From assembly GCF_910596095.1 (NCBI RefSeq), contig NC_056552.1:13311111-13375110 (forward strand): a stretch of 64,000 nt of DNA, written 5' to 3'. A program made the translations under genes and the position numbers. Source of the stretch: Thunnus maccoyii (taxonomy: Eukaryota; Chordata; Actinopteri; Scombriformes; Scombridae). Positions 1-12,900 of this stretch are shown one piece after another. The notes beneath the pieces were generated by a model. It was not told the DNA's origin. It worked only from the letters and a program-made list of their open reading frames with translations, and made no database searches. Each line of letters begins with the position of its first letter. Positions within the stretch are counted from its first letter, which is position 1.

Positions 1-510
1 TGATTGTTTGTTCTTGGGATTCAATTGTCTACATTAGATGGTCTGTGAAAACACCAGGGACAACAATGGAAATAAGTCTAGGACTTTATGAATTTATCCC
101 TGACAAAGTCTGGTATACTGTGTTTTAAAATATATTGGAGTGTTGTCAATAAACCTAAACTTCACTTTTGTAGAATGTCAATTTTAGGTCACACACATGA
201 CCACTTGAGTACAATATGAGTTGATGCATGTTCAACCACAAAACTGGATAATCTATGCATGTACACAGCAGTGCCTTCTATTCTTAATTTTGCAACACTT
301 GTTGGTATTTGCTCATAACTAAAAATGCTAATGTGAAATAGGTCTTTGAGGTAGATTTACTTTGATTTGAACTGCCAAGAGAACAAATTAAAGAAATTCA
401 TAGAGGCCACGGTGTGAATCCATTCATGCTTCAAAGTTTTTCTTAGATTTCTATCTAAGTGATTAAACCCCCCAGACATTCCTCTCTGATGATAACAGAG
501 CGTCTCTCAC
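1..510. other. adam11 intron, left edge
   Basis: AT-rich intron sequence after coding exon 15. No exon, tRNA or recognisable repeat was seen. Confidence 0.6.
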
Positions 511-610
511 CTTGCTGGGCTTGTTAAAGAGGCAGCTGCCTCCTCCCTGTTGTAGGAAACGAAGGTACTCGTCTATACTGCAACGAGAGAACTTCCTGGG
601 CAGGTAGTAG
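511..610 (-). CDS. adam11: adam11 coding exon 15: start of disintegrin region
   Basis: Encodes [20 protein letters not shown] and [13 protein letters not shown], nearly identical to the human segment. Acceptor TATCAG, donor CAGCAAG|GTGAGA, phase 0 out. The next exon, expected to begin the PPECGNG disintegrin core, is not present in the 510 bases to the left edge. Confidence 0.94.
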
Positions 611-944
611 CTGATAATTACAGACACAACACAGTAATCACACACTGATACATTTGTTTGTCAGAATTTGCAGTATTCTTAAAAAGTATTCCTTCAAAAG
701 TCTGAATAAAATATGACCTGTCAAGCTAAATCTTGTTGATATTTAGGTCAAATAAAAGTTTACAAGGTACATTTGATACACCTTCATTTTCTCATCACTT
801 TGTAGATCATGTCGCAAAGAGGAGAGACAAGCAGGAAAAATGTGCTACAGGTGTCTGACTAATTTATAGTAAATTGATTGCGTACCCTGTATCCTCCATG
901 ATGCAGCCCAACCAGGGGTCTGGACACCTGCAGTCTCCTGGATG

Positions 945-989
<45 letters not shown>

Positions 990-3900
990 ATAAACAAAGA
1001 ACATTTGTGGAGTCATGACAAAATCATGATGAAACTGCATACAGTAAAACATTTTGAGCTCCCTTTTTCAATTCTGCTCTACAATTATGAGTTCACACCA
1101 CTTGAGGGAGTTGTAAGTACAATTAAAAATGAAATGATGTGTTTTCTCAGGGATAGATTTAGATAGATAGATTTAGTAATATCCACAACTTATCAGTGGG
1201 AAATAGACTCACACTTTAATATAACAGCACAATACAAATTAAAATATTATCTGACACAGCTTGAAGACATTTAAATAATAACTGAAATAATCACATAATA
1301 CAAGAGGACGCTAGAAATTTACAAAAGGAAAAAACTCGAGTATGCATGTATTTAAAGATAGAAGCTTGCATAACAACTTGGCATCCCCTTTGTGTTTTTG
1401 AATCATGAACTTTGAGACTGTCTTTGCCTGCCAATCTTCAATGAATGTTTGTGCAAAGCTGGAATCAACACCTGCAATTTACTTTATTTTTACCTGCAGC
1501 TGGTCGCTCCTTGTTCCTCAGCATGCCGATGTTCTGGCCAAGGCTCTGACATAATGTGATGGCCATGGGGCCCACACTACCAAACTGAAGAAACACACAT
1601 ATAATTCAAGTTAACAACAACTAGAGGGAAAAGAGAATAAACTGTCTTTGATACCAGATTCATGAGAAACATTAACATCTTTAAGAAATACACAGATTCC
1701 ATAACTTTACTGGACATACGCCTTGATTTTATGGAACAAAGGAAATCAGTTTTACCTCATTGATGCCACCACCTCTGGTAAGAGAACAGATGCCCCCGAC
1801 GTACGCTGCTTCGCTGCGGCTGCTCATGAACGTCCTCCCACTGCGGGAAACACAAGACTGCTATAATAACAGAAGAAGAATGATAACAACAAAACTAGAA
1901 TGAGACGAGGACTGAACGCACGAGAAGAGGTGCACGGTGTCGCAGCGTTCCTTGATGCTCTCCTTCCTGTACTTCATGAAGTCGCGCAGGGTGAGCAAGG
2001 CATCATCGCCCACGGAGACCCTGTTTTCAGACGACCAGGTTTCCATGGCCACCAGGACGATGCGCGTGTTGAGCTGCTCCTTGTAGATCTGGACACATCA
2101 GAAGGAAAGAATTATGAGCAAGAATTATGTACCAGGTGAGGAGGTGCAACCAAGAGACATTCAGAAGATTAAAAGGAGTCTCTTTTTGTCTGTCTGATGT
2201 TTGTATCGTCCCTCTCAAGTAGAGAAAAACTTCACAGCTAAAAGTAGAACAAAAAACAGCAAGATTCAGGATTACAGCTGATGTGCATGGTTTTATGAGG
2301 GCTTGAACATGCAAACATTCATGTGTAATAGACGTTATAGTCATCTCATACATCAGAGTTATTTAATTCAGAGAAGTCTGAAAGTCTGTTTGAAGATGTC
2401 AACATGCTTTTTTCGCCTTAAATCAGCTGCAAAATGAAATACAAACATTGGGACCAATTTGTAAAGAAGATTTCTAGTTTTGTTTTTTATAAAGATGAAA
2501 TTTGAGAAAAGCACCAACAGAAATCCACTGCAACATCTCATAATAAATAAATAATAAGAAATACAATAAAGTCTAAAGTTGACATAACATTTTTGATTTA
2601 GCCCCATTTCTACATGGGAAACAGGTAAGAATTAAAGAGTTTTGGTTCGATCTCTCTATGACATTCCTACGGGCCATGGCCGCCATATTAGATACATAGG
2701 TGGCGCTATAGAGCACATTTTGGCACTTTGGGGGATCATTTTTACATTTTATCAAATTTTTGACCAGACTTGATGTGTGTGCCAAATTTGGTGAGTTTTT
2801 GAGCATGTTTAGGGGGTCAAATTTAGAGTTGAAGTGGCGGATTAATAAAGAAAGAATAATAAGAAAGAAACAAACACACGAAATACAATAAAGAAATAAA
2901 GAAAGAAAGAAACAGAACAAATACAAGAGGGTCTTCGCCCCTTTGGGGCTCAGGCCCTAATAAACTGCAAAAATTGTGTCCTGTGAGTGGAAAAAAAAAA
3001 ATCTGATATAAAAGGGTTAAGTGATGTGGTTGCAACAGGCTTCTTCTAGAGGAAGGGGGCACTATTGGAAATGTTTTAATTTTGAATTTGTGAACTTATG
3101 ACAAGAAAAACTGCATTCTGTTAACAGACCTTAACAGCTGAGGGAGCTTTAAAGGAGCATGAATCTAATGAATCAGCATCTATCTAATAGAAACAGTCAT
3201 ATCTGTCTACAGTCTAGCACAGGTAGGAGAAGACAAACAGCAGTTCGTTGCTATGGAAACCAACACCATTGTGTTTAACAGTGACGGGTTTCCCATGCTG
3301 ATGCTACAGCAGAGGACAGACAGAGGAACACAGAGCAAATTTTCTTCACTTCATTCAGCTCTTTTGAAAGGTAATCCTCATGCGTATTACACATGCACGC
3401 AGCAAGATTTGTCATGACTGTAAAGCCTCAAATCATCATCATTGTCCACTGTATTCCAGGACCAGCTGTCCATCTTTGCATAGGGTGAGACATTGGTATT
3501 TGTTTATTTATAAAGCTAGCCAGAGTAAATGGTTCTCCTACCTTTGTGTGTGTTACTGCACATAATTAGGGCCTGAGCCGCAAAGGGGCGAAGACCCTAT
3601 TGTATTTCGTGTGTTTGTTTCTTTCTTCTTCTTCTTATTCTTATTCTTTCTTTATTATTACACCACTTCAACCCTTAATTTGACCCCCTAAACATGCTCA
3701 AAAAAATCACCAAATTTCACATGCACATCAGGTCTGGTGAAAGTTTTGATAAAATGTAAAAATTATCCCCCAAAGTGCCAAGATGTGCTCTATAGCACCA
3801 CCTATGTATCTAATATGGCTGCCACGGCCCATAGGAATGTTGTAAAGAGATCGAACCAAAACTCAATTATTCGTCTCATGGACGAATGGAGCTCATTGAG

Positions 3901-6900
3901 TGGGAGTGACAGTTTAGTGATAAAGTGCTGCAGAAAAATAAAATCAAAACTAAAATTTGTAGCTCTGTACTGCAGTTTTTCCTTTATTAGGGCCTAAGCA
4001 CCTAGCGGTTCGCTCATACTCTCCATTCAAATATATGAGTATTTTTCTGTGTCCAGCTGCAGTTACTTATTGTCTCTACACACCCGACCAACGCTGCTTG
4101 CAGCTTTAATTAAAAATGTTTTTGGGATGCTTTCTCGTACCTGATTCTGTTTTGGATGGCCAAACCTGACATAACATCAAATGACTTGTGGCATTTTGTG
4201 AATAAGGGGTGGCAACTGCCCAGAGCTAAGCCTAAGAGACACCTAGTAACAGATATTCAGTATGAGGGATGCTGATGTTAAAAATGATAGATAGATGAAA
4301 GGATAAGGAAGCACAGTGAAATATAACTTTTCCACAGGATTGCAATGTGTTCTCACCGCATCGGCCATGTTCACCACAGCTTTGGCAAAGTTCTTTGTCA
4401 CAGTGGTTGAGCGACGGAGCTGGACAAACTAAGAGAAGAAGAAGAAGAGAAACTGCCTTTTCGGTTACTGCCTCTCAGAATTTTTCTGTGCTGATCACAA
4501 AGTCTTATCAACAAAGCACCCGGCTGATTTAATTCTTATTTTAAGTACAGTCACATTTCATATTGTTGCCTCCTTCATGCTTCAGTTACACAGATAAGAA
4601 GAACACCTTGGAGCTGTCAGCCTCACACCTACCAGTTCATGGTCATTTACCACCATCAGCTCGATGTACTTGGTCTCAGTCTGCACAGTGCGCTGGCCTC
4701 GCCGCACCTGGAGGAGGCAAAAGAAATCCACACAGCCAGACCTTTGAATCGGCTGTCATAATAACCTTCACACAGGACACACACATAAACACAACGCACA
4801 CACAAACCCAGGACGTAAAACTATTACTCACACCACGCGCGCGCACACACGCGCACTGATGCCGGTGAAACTCTAGTCTTTGTCCTTGAGAGGGAAACAC
4901 AACTTGGGGCGAAGTAATCAGTCATTCATTTAGAAGATTATTGCTCTGCTGATATATTGCAGCTTCTGTGAGTCTGACAAGAAAGCTGTAGATGCAGAAT
5001 ATGGGTTTCTGGCACAACTTCACCTAGTTCTAAGGTGCACGGAGAGGGGAAAGAAGTCTAAAGAGATCAAAACTCCAGCGACACTTGTAGTACATAGAAC
5101 AACTTTATTGTTTGACCAACACGTTTTGGCTTGTGGCCTTCATCAGGGTCATCCCAATGAAGGACAAGGAAAGTACTTTTAAAGCCCCTATAAACATATT
5201 TTTCTCGATAACACTACTTTGGTAGAAATGTTTGTGTTCACGCAGGACCTCACTGCTCAGAATAAGAAGCTGATTAAGAAAATATGTTTTCAGGGATTTT
5301 AAAAAGGCGAATTCCAATTTGTTACAACTTTTTGTAGTTTTGGCCATCATGCCTTTTGGTTGTGATAACATTGAACTTACCCAGTTAACTGCTGAGATCT
5401 GGGAACATGGAAACATCATTAAAAAAGTGAATGGTAGAAAACATCTGTCACTTTTTACAGACCGACTTCCTGGTTCGATTTGACTGATCATATTTAGCAA
5501 AGAGGGTTAATTACTGACATTTGGGGTGTTTTTACTTTTCTGTTTTACCTTTAAGTGGTTTAGATAATCTATCTAAACTGTTAGCTTGTTTACAACTTGT
5601 CTCATCCATGACCACAACCACAGCTCGTGTTTTTTTGTCTGAACTGACTTTTTCCCAGATTTGGCTAAACACGTACCACACTAATCTCTCTTTGTACTTA
5701 TCTCACTAAGATTGTATGTGGAAATTTGGCATCATCTGACAGGCATTTCTGTGAAATATAAATTGTGTTTACATATCTCTACTCTGATGTCTTCTTCATG
5801 GTGAGATCTGCTGCAGCACATGTTCCTCGCAGGCCATTTGTGTGCATACATGGAGGTGTGTGTGTGTGTGGGGAGAAAGAGTTGTATGAACACTGACTTG
5901 TCTTTTTGAGCGTCTCAGGCCTTCTGTAAAGACGGGTTTCTCCTCCTCAGACCAGTCGTCTCCAGCCTGAGCCTCCATGTCCTCCTCCAGCTCACCGTCT
6001 TCTTCACCGTGGCCATCTGTCTGCCCCTCAGGCTCTGTGCTGTTCACAGAGCATCCTGGGACACACACATACAGATGGTAGAGACAAAGACAGAGTATGT
6101 GAGAGAGAAAAAAGTGGCTAGTCATCAGTCCAGGGGTGGATGTAACCATGTATTTTAGTCCACTGATCTGTGGGGAGAAATCAATATCACACAGCCAGAG
6201 GAGGTGAGAGAGAGGGGTGAGCAGGCAAGGAGGGAGGAAAGGCATGGGTAGGGTAACAGGAAGGAGAGGGGAGACAAATACAGATGAGTGTCAGGGACAA
6301 AGAGGAGAGGAGGAGAAGAGATGCAGCTAAATGAAACGTTGAGGAAGGACGAGGAGGGGAGCTGGACAACCTGAGGAGGACACAGTCTGTGTGTATATTA
6401 TTTTAGGTCATCCAATGTCAAGGACAAGGTTGAACATGTCGTCTCAAACCAAATAATAGCAGGCAATCTTTGGGCTGATCAATAAGCCTGCCAGCCTCAC
6501 GTTCAAATCACCATTTAATCAGACAAGTGATGCTTGAGAAAAAAAATGTGTCCAATTTGTATTATAGCTGGATTTATACAGCAAGTTTTGTGTCATTATG
6601 ATTTAGAAATTAGAAGGTGATTAGACAAAGAGTTTGTACCCATCAAAGCTTTATCAGTATCAGGGGGGACTGAAATAATTTCCTGTTCAGTTCAGAGAGT
6701 TCAGAGAGTTTCAGAGGAAGGTAACTGTGAAAGAGTCTCAGAGGACTGCAAAGTTTCCTACCTGGACAGGAACGTGGGAAGAAGTCAATGTCAGGCAGAC
6801 GATACACAATGTGGTCATTCTGCTCCTGGTGGGAGTCAAAACATAATGAACACAAAGAGAGACACAGACAAAAAAGGGGAACGGAAGGACATTAGTGCAT

Positions 6901-9900
6901 GTGTGAGATTAATGAGTTTAGCGTCAAAAAATGATGTTTGGACCTCTTTTCTAAGCTGAACAAATTATGAATTTTAACTTCAGATTTATTAACATCAAAT
7001 GTGGCTCAGGAATTATGACTTCCTCTCAAAAAAAACAAAAAAACAATAACAACATGCTTTTAAATCACACAAAAAATCATTTTCTGTTCGTCTTTTCTGC
7101 TAGGTTAAAACAAAAAGATTATTCTTCAACAACCGGTGGTCAAACACTCAACAACAAATTACATGATTGTCATCAAATGTTTTCAGTTTTAAGCATTAAT
7201 GCAGCAAAATCCCATTTGCAGTTCTTCTGTAGTCATTTTTAATGGAAGAAAAATTACTATCAAGGGTCCACAGAAAAATTTAAATTGTTTAATAGTCTAG
7301 GAATAAGGAACGAGAAGTGAGGAAGTTTTAAAATTAAACGTCCTTCAAGCCAAAAATAACTGTTCCTATGAAAAAGCACAAATACGTAGATCTTAACAAA
7401 TCAAAAATTTTTATCTTAGATTTATTAACAGTGAATGTCACATAAGTGCTTTTAAAATCATACAAGCCTTGAAATGACTGCCTAACTCATCCTGAACCTA
7501 AAAGCTTTTCTGTGTAGAGAAAGTGCTACCGTGTCCTCTAAGGTAGAGACGGATCAACGGGAGGAAAGTGCTCTGATGCATAATTAATCAATCACTAGGC
7601 TGTCATAATGGCAATAACACTACTGGACACGGTTGTACACTTGAGCTGGGAATAAATACTTTATGAAAATGACCCATCAGAGATATAGAGCTGAAGAGAG
7701 AACAAGAGTGAGGGAGTTTGAAGATGAGCTGGGAGGCTATTGATCCATCTCTCCAGTCTATGTAATTGAGCTCTATTTCGATTCATGTGGGCCTTAATGG
7801 AAAAAAAAGCTCAGCCTCTTCCACTCTAAACACTTTCTTCCCACTCCTTTCTGTCACTCTGCTGTACGTCTATTACTTCCACAATGCCAGACACGTTCTG
7901 TAATCAAATCTGAATATGTTTTAAAGATCTAAAAAGCTTGTTACATTTTTTACATTTGCCTGTTTTTTTTATTTCTCCCTCCTCTCCTTCCCCTCTGTCT
8001 CAGTCAGATTATGTCTCTCACAGAGATGAGACAGGAGACGTGTTTCACTCAGGGTGGATTGTGTATCAACTCAATACTTTCCATACAGCAACTCGGAGAT
8101 AGAGTAACACTGTCTGGACTGACGGAAAGTCGCAGAGAGATGTGGAGACAGAGAGAGAAAGTGAGACTGTGGGCGGGTTTGTTCTAGATTGGATGGGCCG
8201 GAGGGATGATATGCAAAACTCTTGCAAGATTTATATGCTAACCTTAACTTTAACCTCACCCTAACCTTAACCATAATATTATTCTTAACCTTAACCCTAA
8301 ACCTAACCTTTACCTAACCCTAACCATAACCCTTAACCCTAACCTAACCATAACCCTTAACCCTAATCCTTAACCCTAACCCTTAACCCTTAACCCTAAC
8401 CACATTTGCGAGAGTTTGTCCCTCTGGCCCATCCAATCTAGCATTTACCCTGTGGGCAGCTGCTTTGTAAAGATTTCAACTGTATTTCGATGGGTTTGAA
8501 AGACTGGTGCCCGATTTTGAGATCTTTTTCACATGATCTCAGTGTTGCTGCTAAATAAAATGTGTGTTTAACTGAACTAGACCCTGCTGAGTCTGTCGTC
8601 CTCATGAAATCCTGACTCACCTCTCCACTGCCAACGGGTTCAATCCCATAGGAGAAGTTCCCGTCAGAAAACATCCCCCTGGAAAAATGAAACACAGCAG
8701 TGTGTATAAGTGAAAATATTAATGTGCCTGTGTTGTTGGAGGTGAAAGACAGGATGGTGGGCAGGATGACAGGTATGGAGGGTTTTGGAGGAGTTTGGAA
8801 AGAATGAGTTTTTAGGTGTTGGACTGTCAGACCAACCAACAGATCCAACATTTGCCATCCCTGGAGCCTTCAGCTAGCTTAGCTAAAAATCTTTGATAGC
8901 CACCTCCTATTAGTCTGTTGTGTGTTTACATGTCCACAGAAACACAAATCTTTGTGAACAATAGCTTGAATTCTAATTATTATGTATGTTAGGTGTAGTG
9001 TATATTTATCAAGTAAACCCAAATAATCCATCTTTTTTCCCCTCCTTTAAATTTGGGCTCTTCCAGTAAATATTTTTTAAATGTATTATGATTTTTTTTC
9101 CCAAGGCTTTACCATGTTAAACTCTTGCTGTAATCTTTTATCTTAAATTTTATCATTTTATATATGTAAATGAGCCTTTTTAGGAAATATACTGTGTTTT
9201 GGTCACATTTTAGTACCATAAGCTTTATTAAGTTTAGAGCACTTCTTTGAACATTTGATTCACATAAAACAGTGAATGTATCCTGACTGAGTCTACATTT
9301 CAGGTGAAGTGACAACATTTAGTCAAAGTGGTCAACTCACTGCAGGCCGTGGCAGGTGGATAGAGCGACCAAGGAGCCAGGCCGCCCCCGCACTCGTCCA
9401 TGGTAGTAGCAGTGCTCTCCTCCCTGGAATCGAATAATAGATTACAGAAAGACACTGAGCCCTCCATCATCCAGTCGCATGTTCACATCAAATTTTTACA
9501 AAATGAAACCCACACCCACTGTGATGCCCTCACTGTTGCTGATCTCCTGCCCCCAATATACACATGGCAGGTATATTCTGTCAGCTTGGGGCCTACAGCC
9601 GACCAGATGAGTCAACCGAAGGATATCAGTGACTACAGTATGACTCGGATTCCGGGAAAACCTACACCTACGGTGGCTGCAGCAACCTACACCTACGGTG
9701 GCTACAGCTGAGTTGAGTTTCACCAAAGAAAGGCTCTGTGCCTAGAGAGAGGGAGTGTGTGTGTGTGTGTGAGAGAGAGAGAAAGAGAGGGAGTGATGTC
9801 CAGATCAGTTAAAGTACAGGAAGGACAGGGGTCAAGTTAGCAACGGAGTCCATTTACAATGTAAAGTAACTATGTAAACATGTACAATATGAAGATTGGG

Positions 9901-12900
9901 CTATAAATTCATATTTTTCTTTCAGGCAACACAGTTTTTAAGAAAGTAAACGTTGTGCATGTGTTGACCTTGACATTGTTAGCATGAAAGCTAAATAACA
10001 ATTCCAGTTTTCTGCAGCACAAAATCAGAGACTATCAGAGTAGGATAATAACCCATCTCAAAGTTACAGCAGCTGTAAGTTGTTACTGAAGAGGTGGCTT
10101 TTCCAAGGAACCATTCAGATACACCAACTTGGCAGTACACAGGATGTTATAGGATTAGAATTAGGAGAAAACAAAATAAAAATAATCAAATATAGTTACA
10201 TGGATGGATTCAGCATAAGGTTTGTGGTTGTGAATGGACAATAACCTGTAAGGGAAGCTTTTTTACTTTACAAAAAAACTAATAGTCAACTGTCTGTGAG
10301 AGAAGTACATGTTCATATACTGATTGTGTTACCTGTATTCATGGTAAGGGATGCACAAATACTAATATCAATATCAGATATCTTACAAGAGCTGTCCAGC
10401 GATTCATGCACTTCCATTAAATTGGGGCACTTGAGAAAGAGATCATAATAAGAGTCTATAGTAATGTGAAAATATATGAAATCAAAGGGTACATTATTAA
10501 ATTCATTCTATGGGAACATGAATGCCTGTACCAAATTTTCACAGCAATAATATTTGTAGACAGATTTCACTCAAAACCACAAATGTGAACCTTACTGTGG
10601 CGCAAGAGGAAAAATCAGGGGATTACTAAAGTCAGTAGGATTCATCCTCTGGGGACCATGGATGTCTGTACATCCAAGTTTTATAAAAATCTGTAGTTTT
10701 TGAGACATGTCTGTCTCTAGCTCAAGCTTGAAAGCAGAGGCAAAGATATCCTGAACTTTTACTCACTGTAACCTAAGTTTCTCACAATGTAACTTGTCCC
10801 TGCCTGGTAAAACCCACATCTTTCAAACTATACAATCTCAGTTTGTGATGCAAGCTTTCCAAAAATTGTAGTCCATACCCCAGCAAAGTTAGTGAAGTGA
10901 CACTTGAGTAATTTTCACAGATTTGAGAAAACTCCACCAAAATCTACAGAAGACAATATATAAGTGTTTCCACAAACTAAGTATATTACCCAACATCTAA
11001 AAATGTAACTTTATACACATACAGTGGAAGCATGTTGTGCCTTTTTGCCCAACATTTTTGAAGTATCCACTATATAAATATTAAGCACACAGCAGCAGCT
11101 GATAGGTTCAGTTTGGCAGACCTGGTGGTGTCACCTGTACACCCCTTCTCCAGATGCCTTCCGCTGATTATTCATAATCCCCTAAAAGGCTCCAACTGGA
11201 TGATCATGTTTTGAATATTGTTTCCACGCTGCCTCTCAGAGTACTGGCATGATCAGATTACGTCAATTGGAGAGGAGACACACCAGTGTCAATCATGCCA
11301 CTAGTGCATTTGTTTAGCTGTGCAAACAAAGATTGTTGAGGTGAAAATAAAGTGAAAGCCAGACAGAGTTCAACTGAGGAGAGGATTTTTGGTAATCAAA
11401 GATCGCTGCAGATGGAGATTACAGTCATTATGCTTGTGGCTCCTTTGAACTAAGGAGTGTATGTATGCATGTGTGCGTGTGTGAGTGGGAGGGGTCAGTT
11501 TCAGGTGTTTGTAATGAACTCCAATAAGTCATGTCTGCCACCTGAGACTGCTGTTGTCTGGCACGGCTGATAGCCCAAAAAGAAAAGAGGCATCGAGGAG
11601 CTGCTGTTATGCTTGATCAACCTTTACTCCGACCTGCAACTCAAACCTGATCTCTCTGCAATACTGTCAAATGAAGTATGAACTCACAGAAAAAAAAATT
11701 ACAAAGAACACAGTAAGCTACTTCTGTGTATTAATTAGCTTGATCACTGGATATAAAATCAGCGGCTGTGCCTGCTTCACATTAGGGATATATCTGTCAA
11801 TTCAGCAGTGATCTACTTCAAGGCAAACTAAATCCTACTGGGTCTAGCCTCACACGCAGTCAGCCAGGATCCTGTTAATGGGAAATCAATAGCTGACCTG
11901 GTTGTCTGTCAACCACAGCATCCTCATCTGGCCTCACGTTGGTGTCACACTCAGCCCAGAGAGAAGGCTGAAATCAGGCATTTATCCCTCACCTGGTGGA
12001 ATCGTGCATGGGGAAGCTTTGGATAAAGCAAAAACAATTGGATCCAAAGGGCATACACTGCTTGTTTGCTTTTGATCAAATTTGTGGGGGGAGGGGGGGT
12101 TAATGCATTTTGTCTACTGCTGATCTATTACATTGTAGATGCTGTTAAATTATAAAAGGACATAACTGCTTTAGCATCAGTTCCACCGATTATTTTAGGC
12201 TTGGCCTCTTAAAGACTGATCAAAATGAATGTCTGCATGATTTTTGATGTCATATGATGAAGATGTCATATTTATATGCACAAGACCCAGATATACAGTG
12301 AGGTACAGCTAATTGGGAATACACATATTGATAGAAATTTGAAAATCTTCCTACATCAAAATCACTACATCAACCTCCTCTACTGCAATCGTAGTTCTTC
12401 AGCAATCGTAGTTCTTCAGCAATTCTGCTGATTGAAGAACTTCAGGATGTCGGAGATACAAGCAATGTCTCCATAAAAATATTCATTAGATGTACAAAAA
12501 ACTAAATACAAATGATCAAATAAATAACTTCAGTTGAAATAAAAACAAAACTAGGATTCTACATCGAGCTAGCCACTGAGTGAAGCTTTTCTTAGTGCTT
12601 TGAGCTAAATGCTAACGTCAGTAGCATGTTAGCATGCTAATGTTTGATTATTAGCAAAAAACAGAGTATGGCCGAGACTGATGGGAATGTCATTAATTTT
12701 ACACATATTTAGTTATCGACCAAAGTATTGGACAAATTTAAATTTTGACCTGATGATGACATTAGACGAAAAAGTCAGATGGATCACCAAATTCATTAAA
12801 TTTCATCCTGAAGGGAACATGAAAGTCTGCACCAAATTTCATGGCAATCAATCCAATAGTTGTTGTGAATTTTTGCCTAAAATGTCAACCTAATAGTGGC

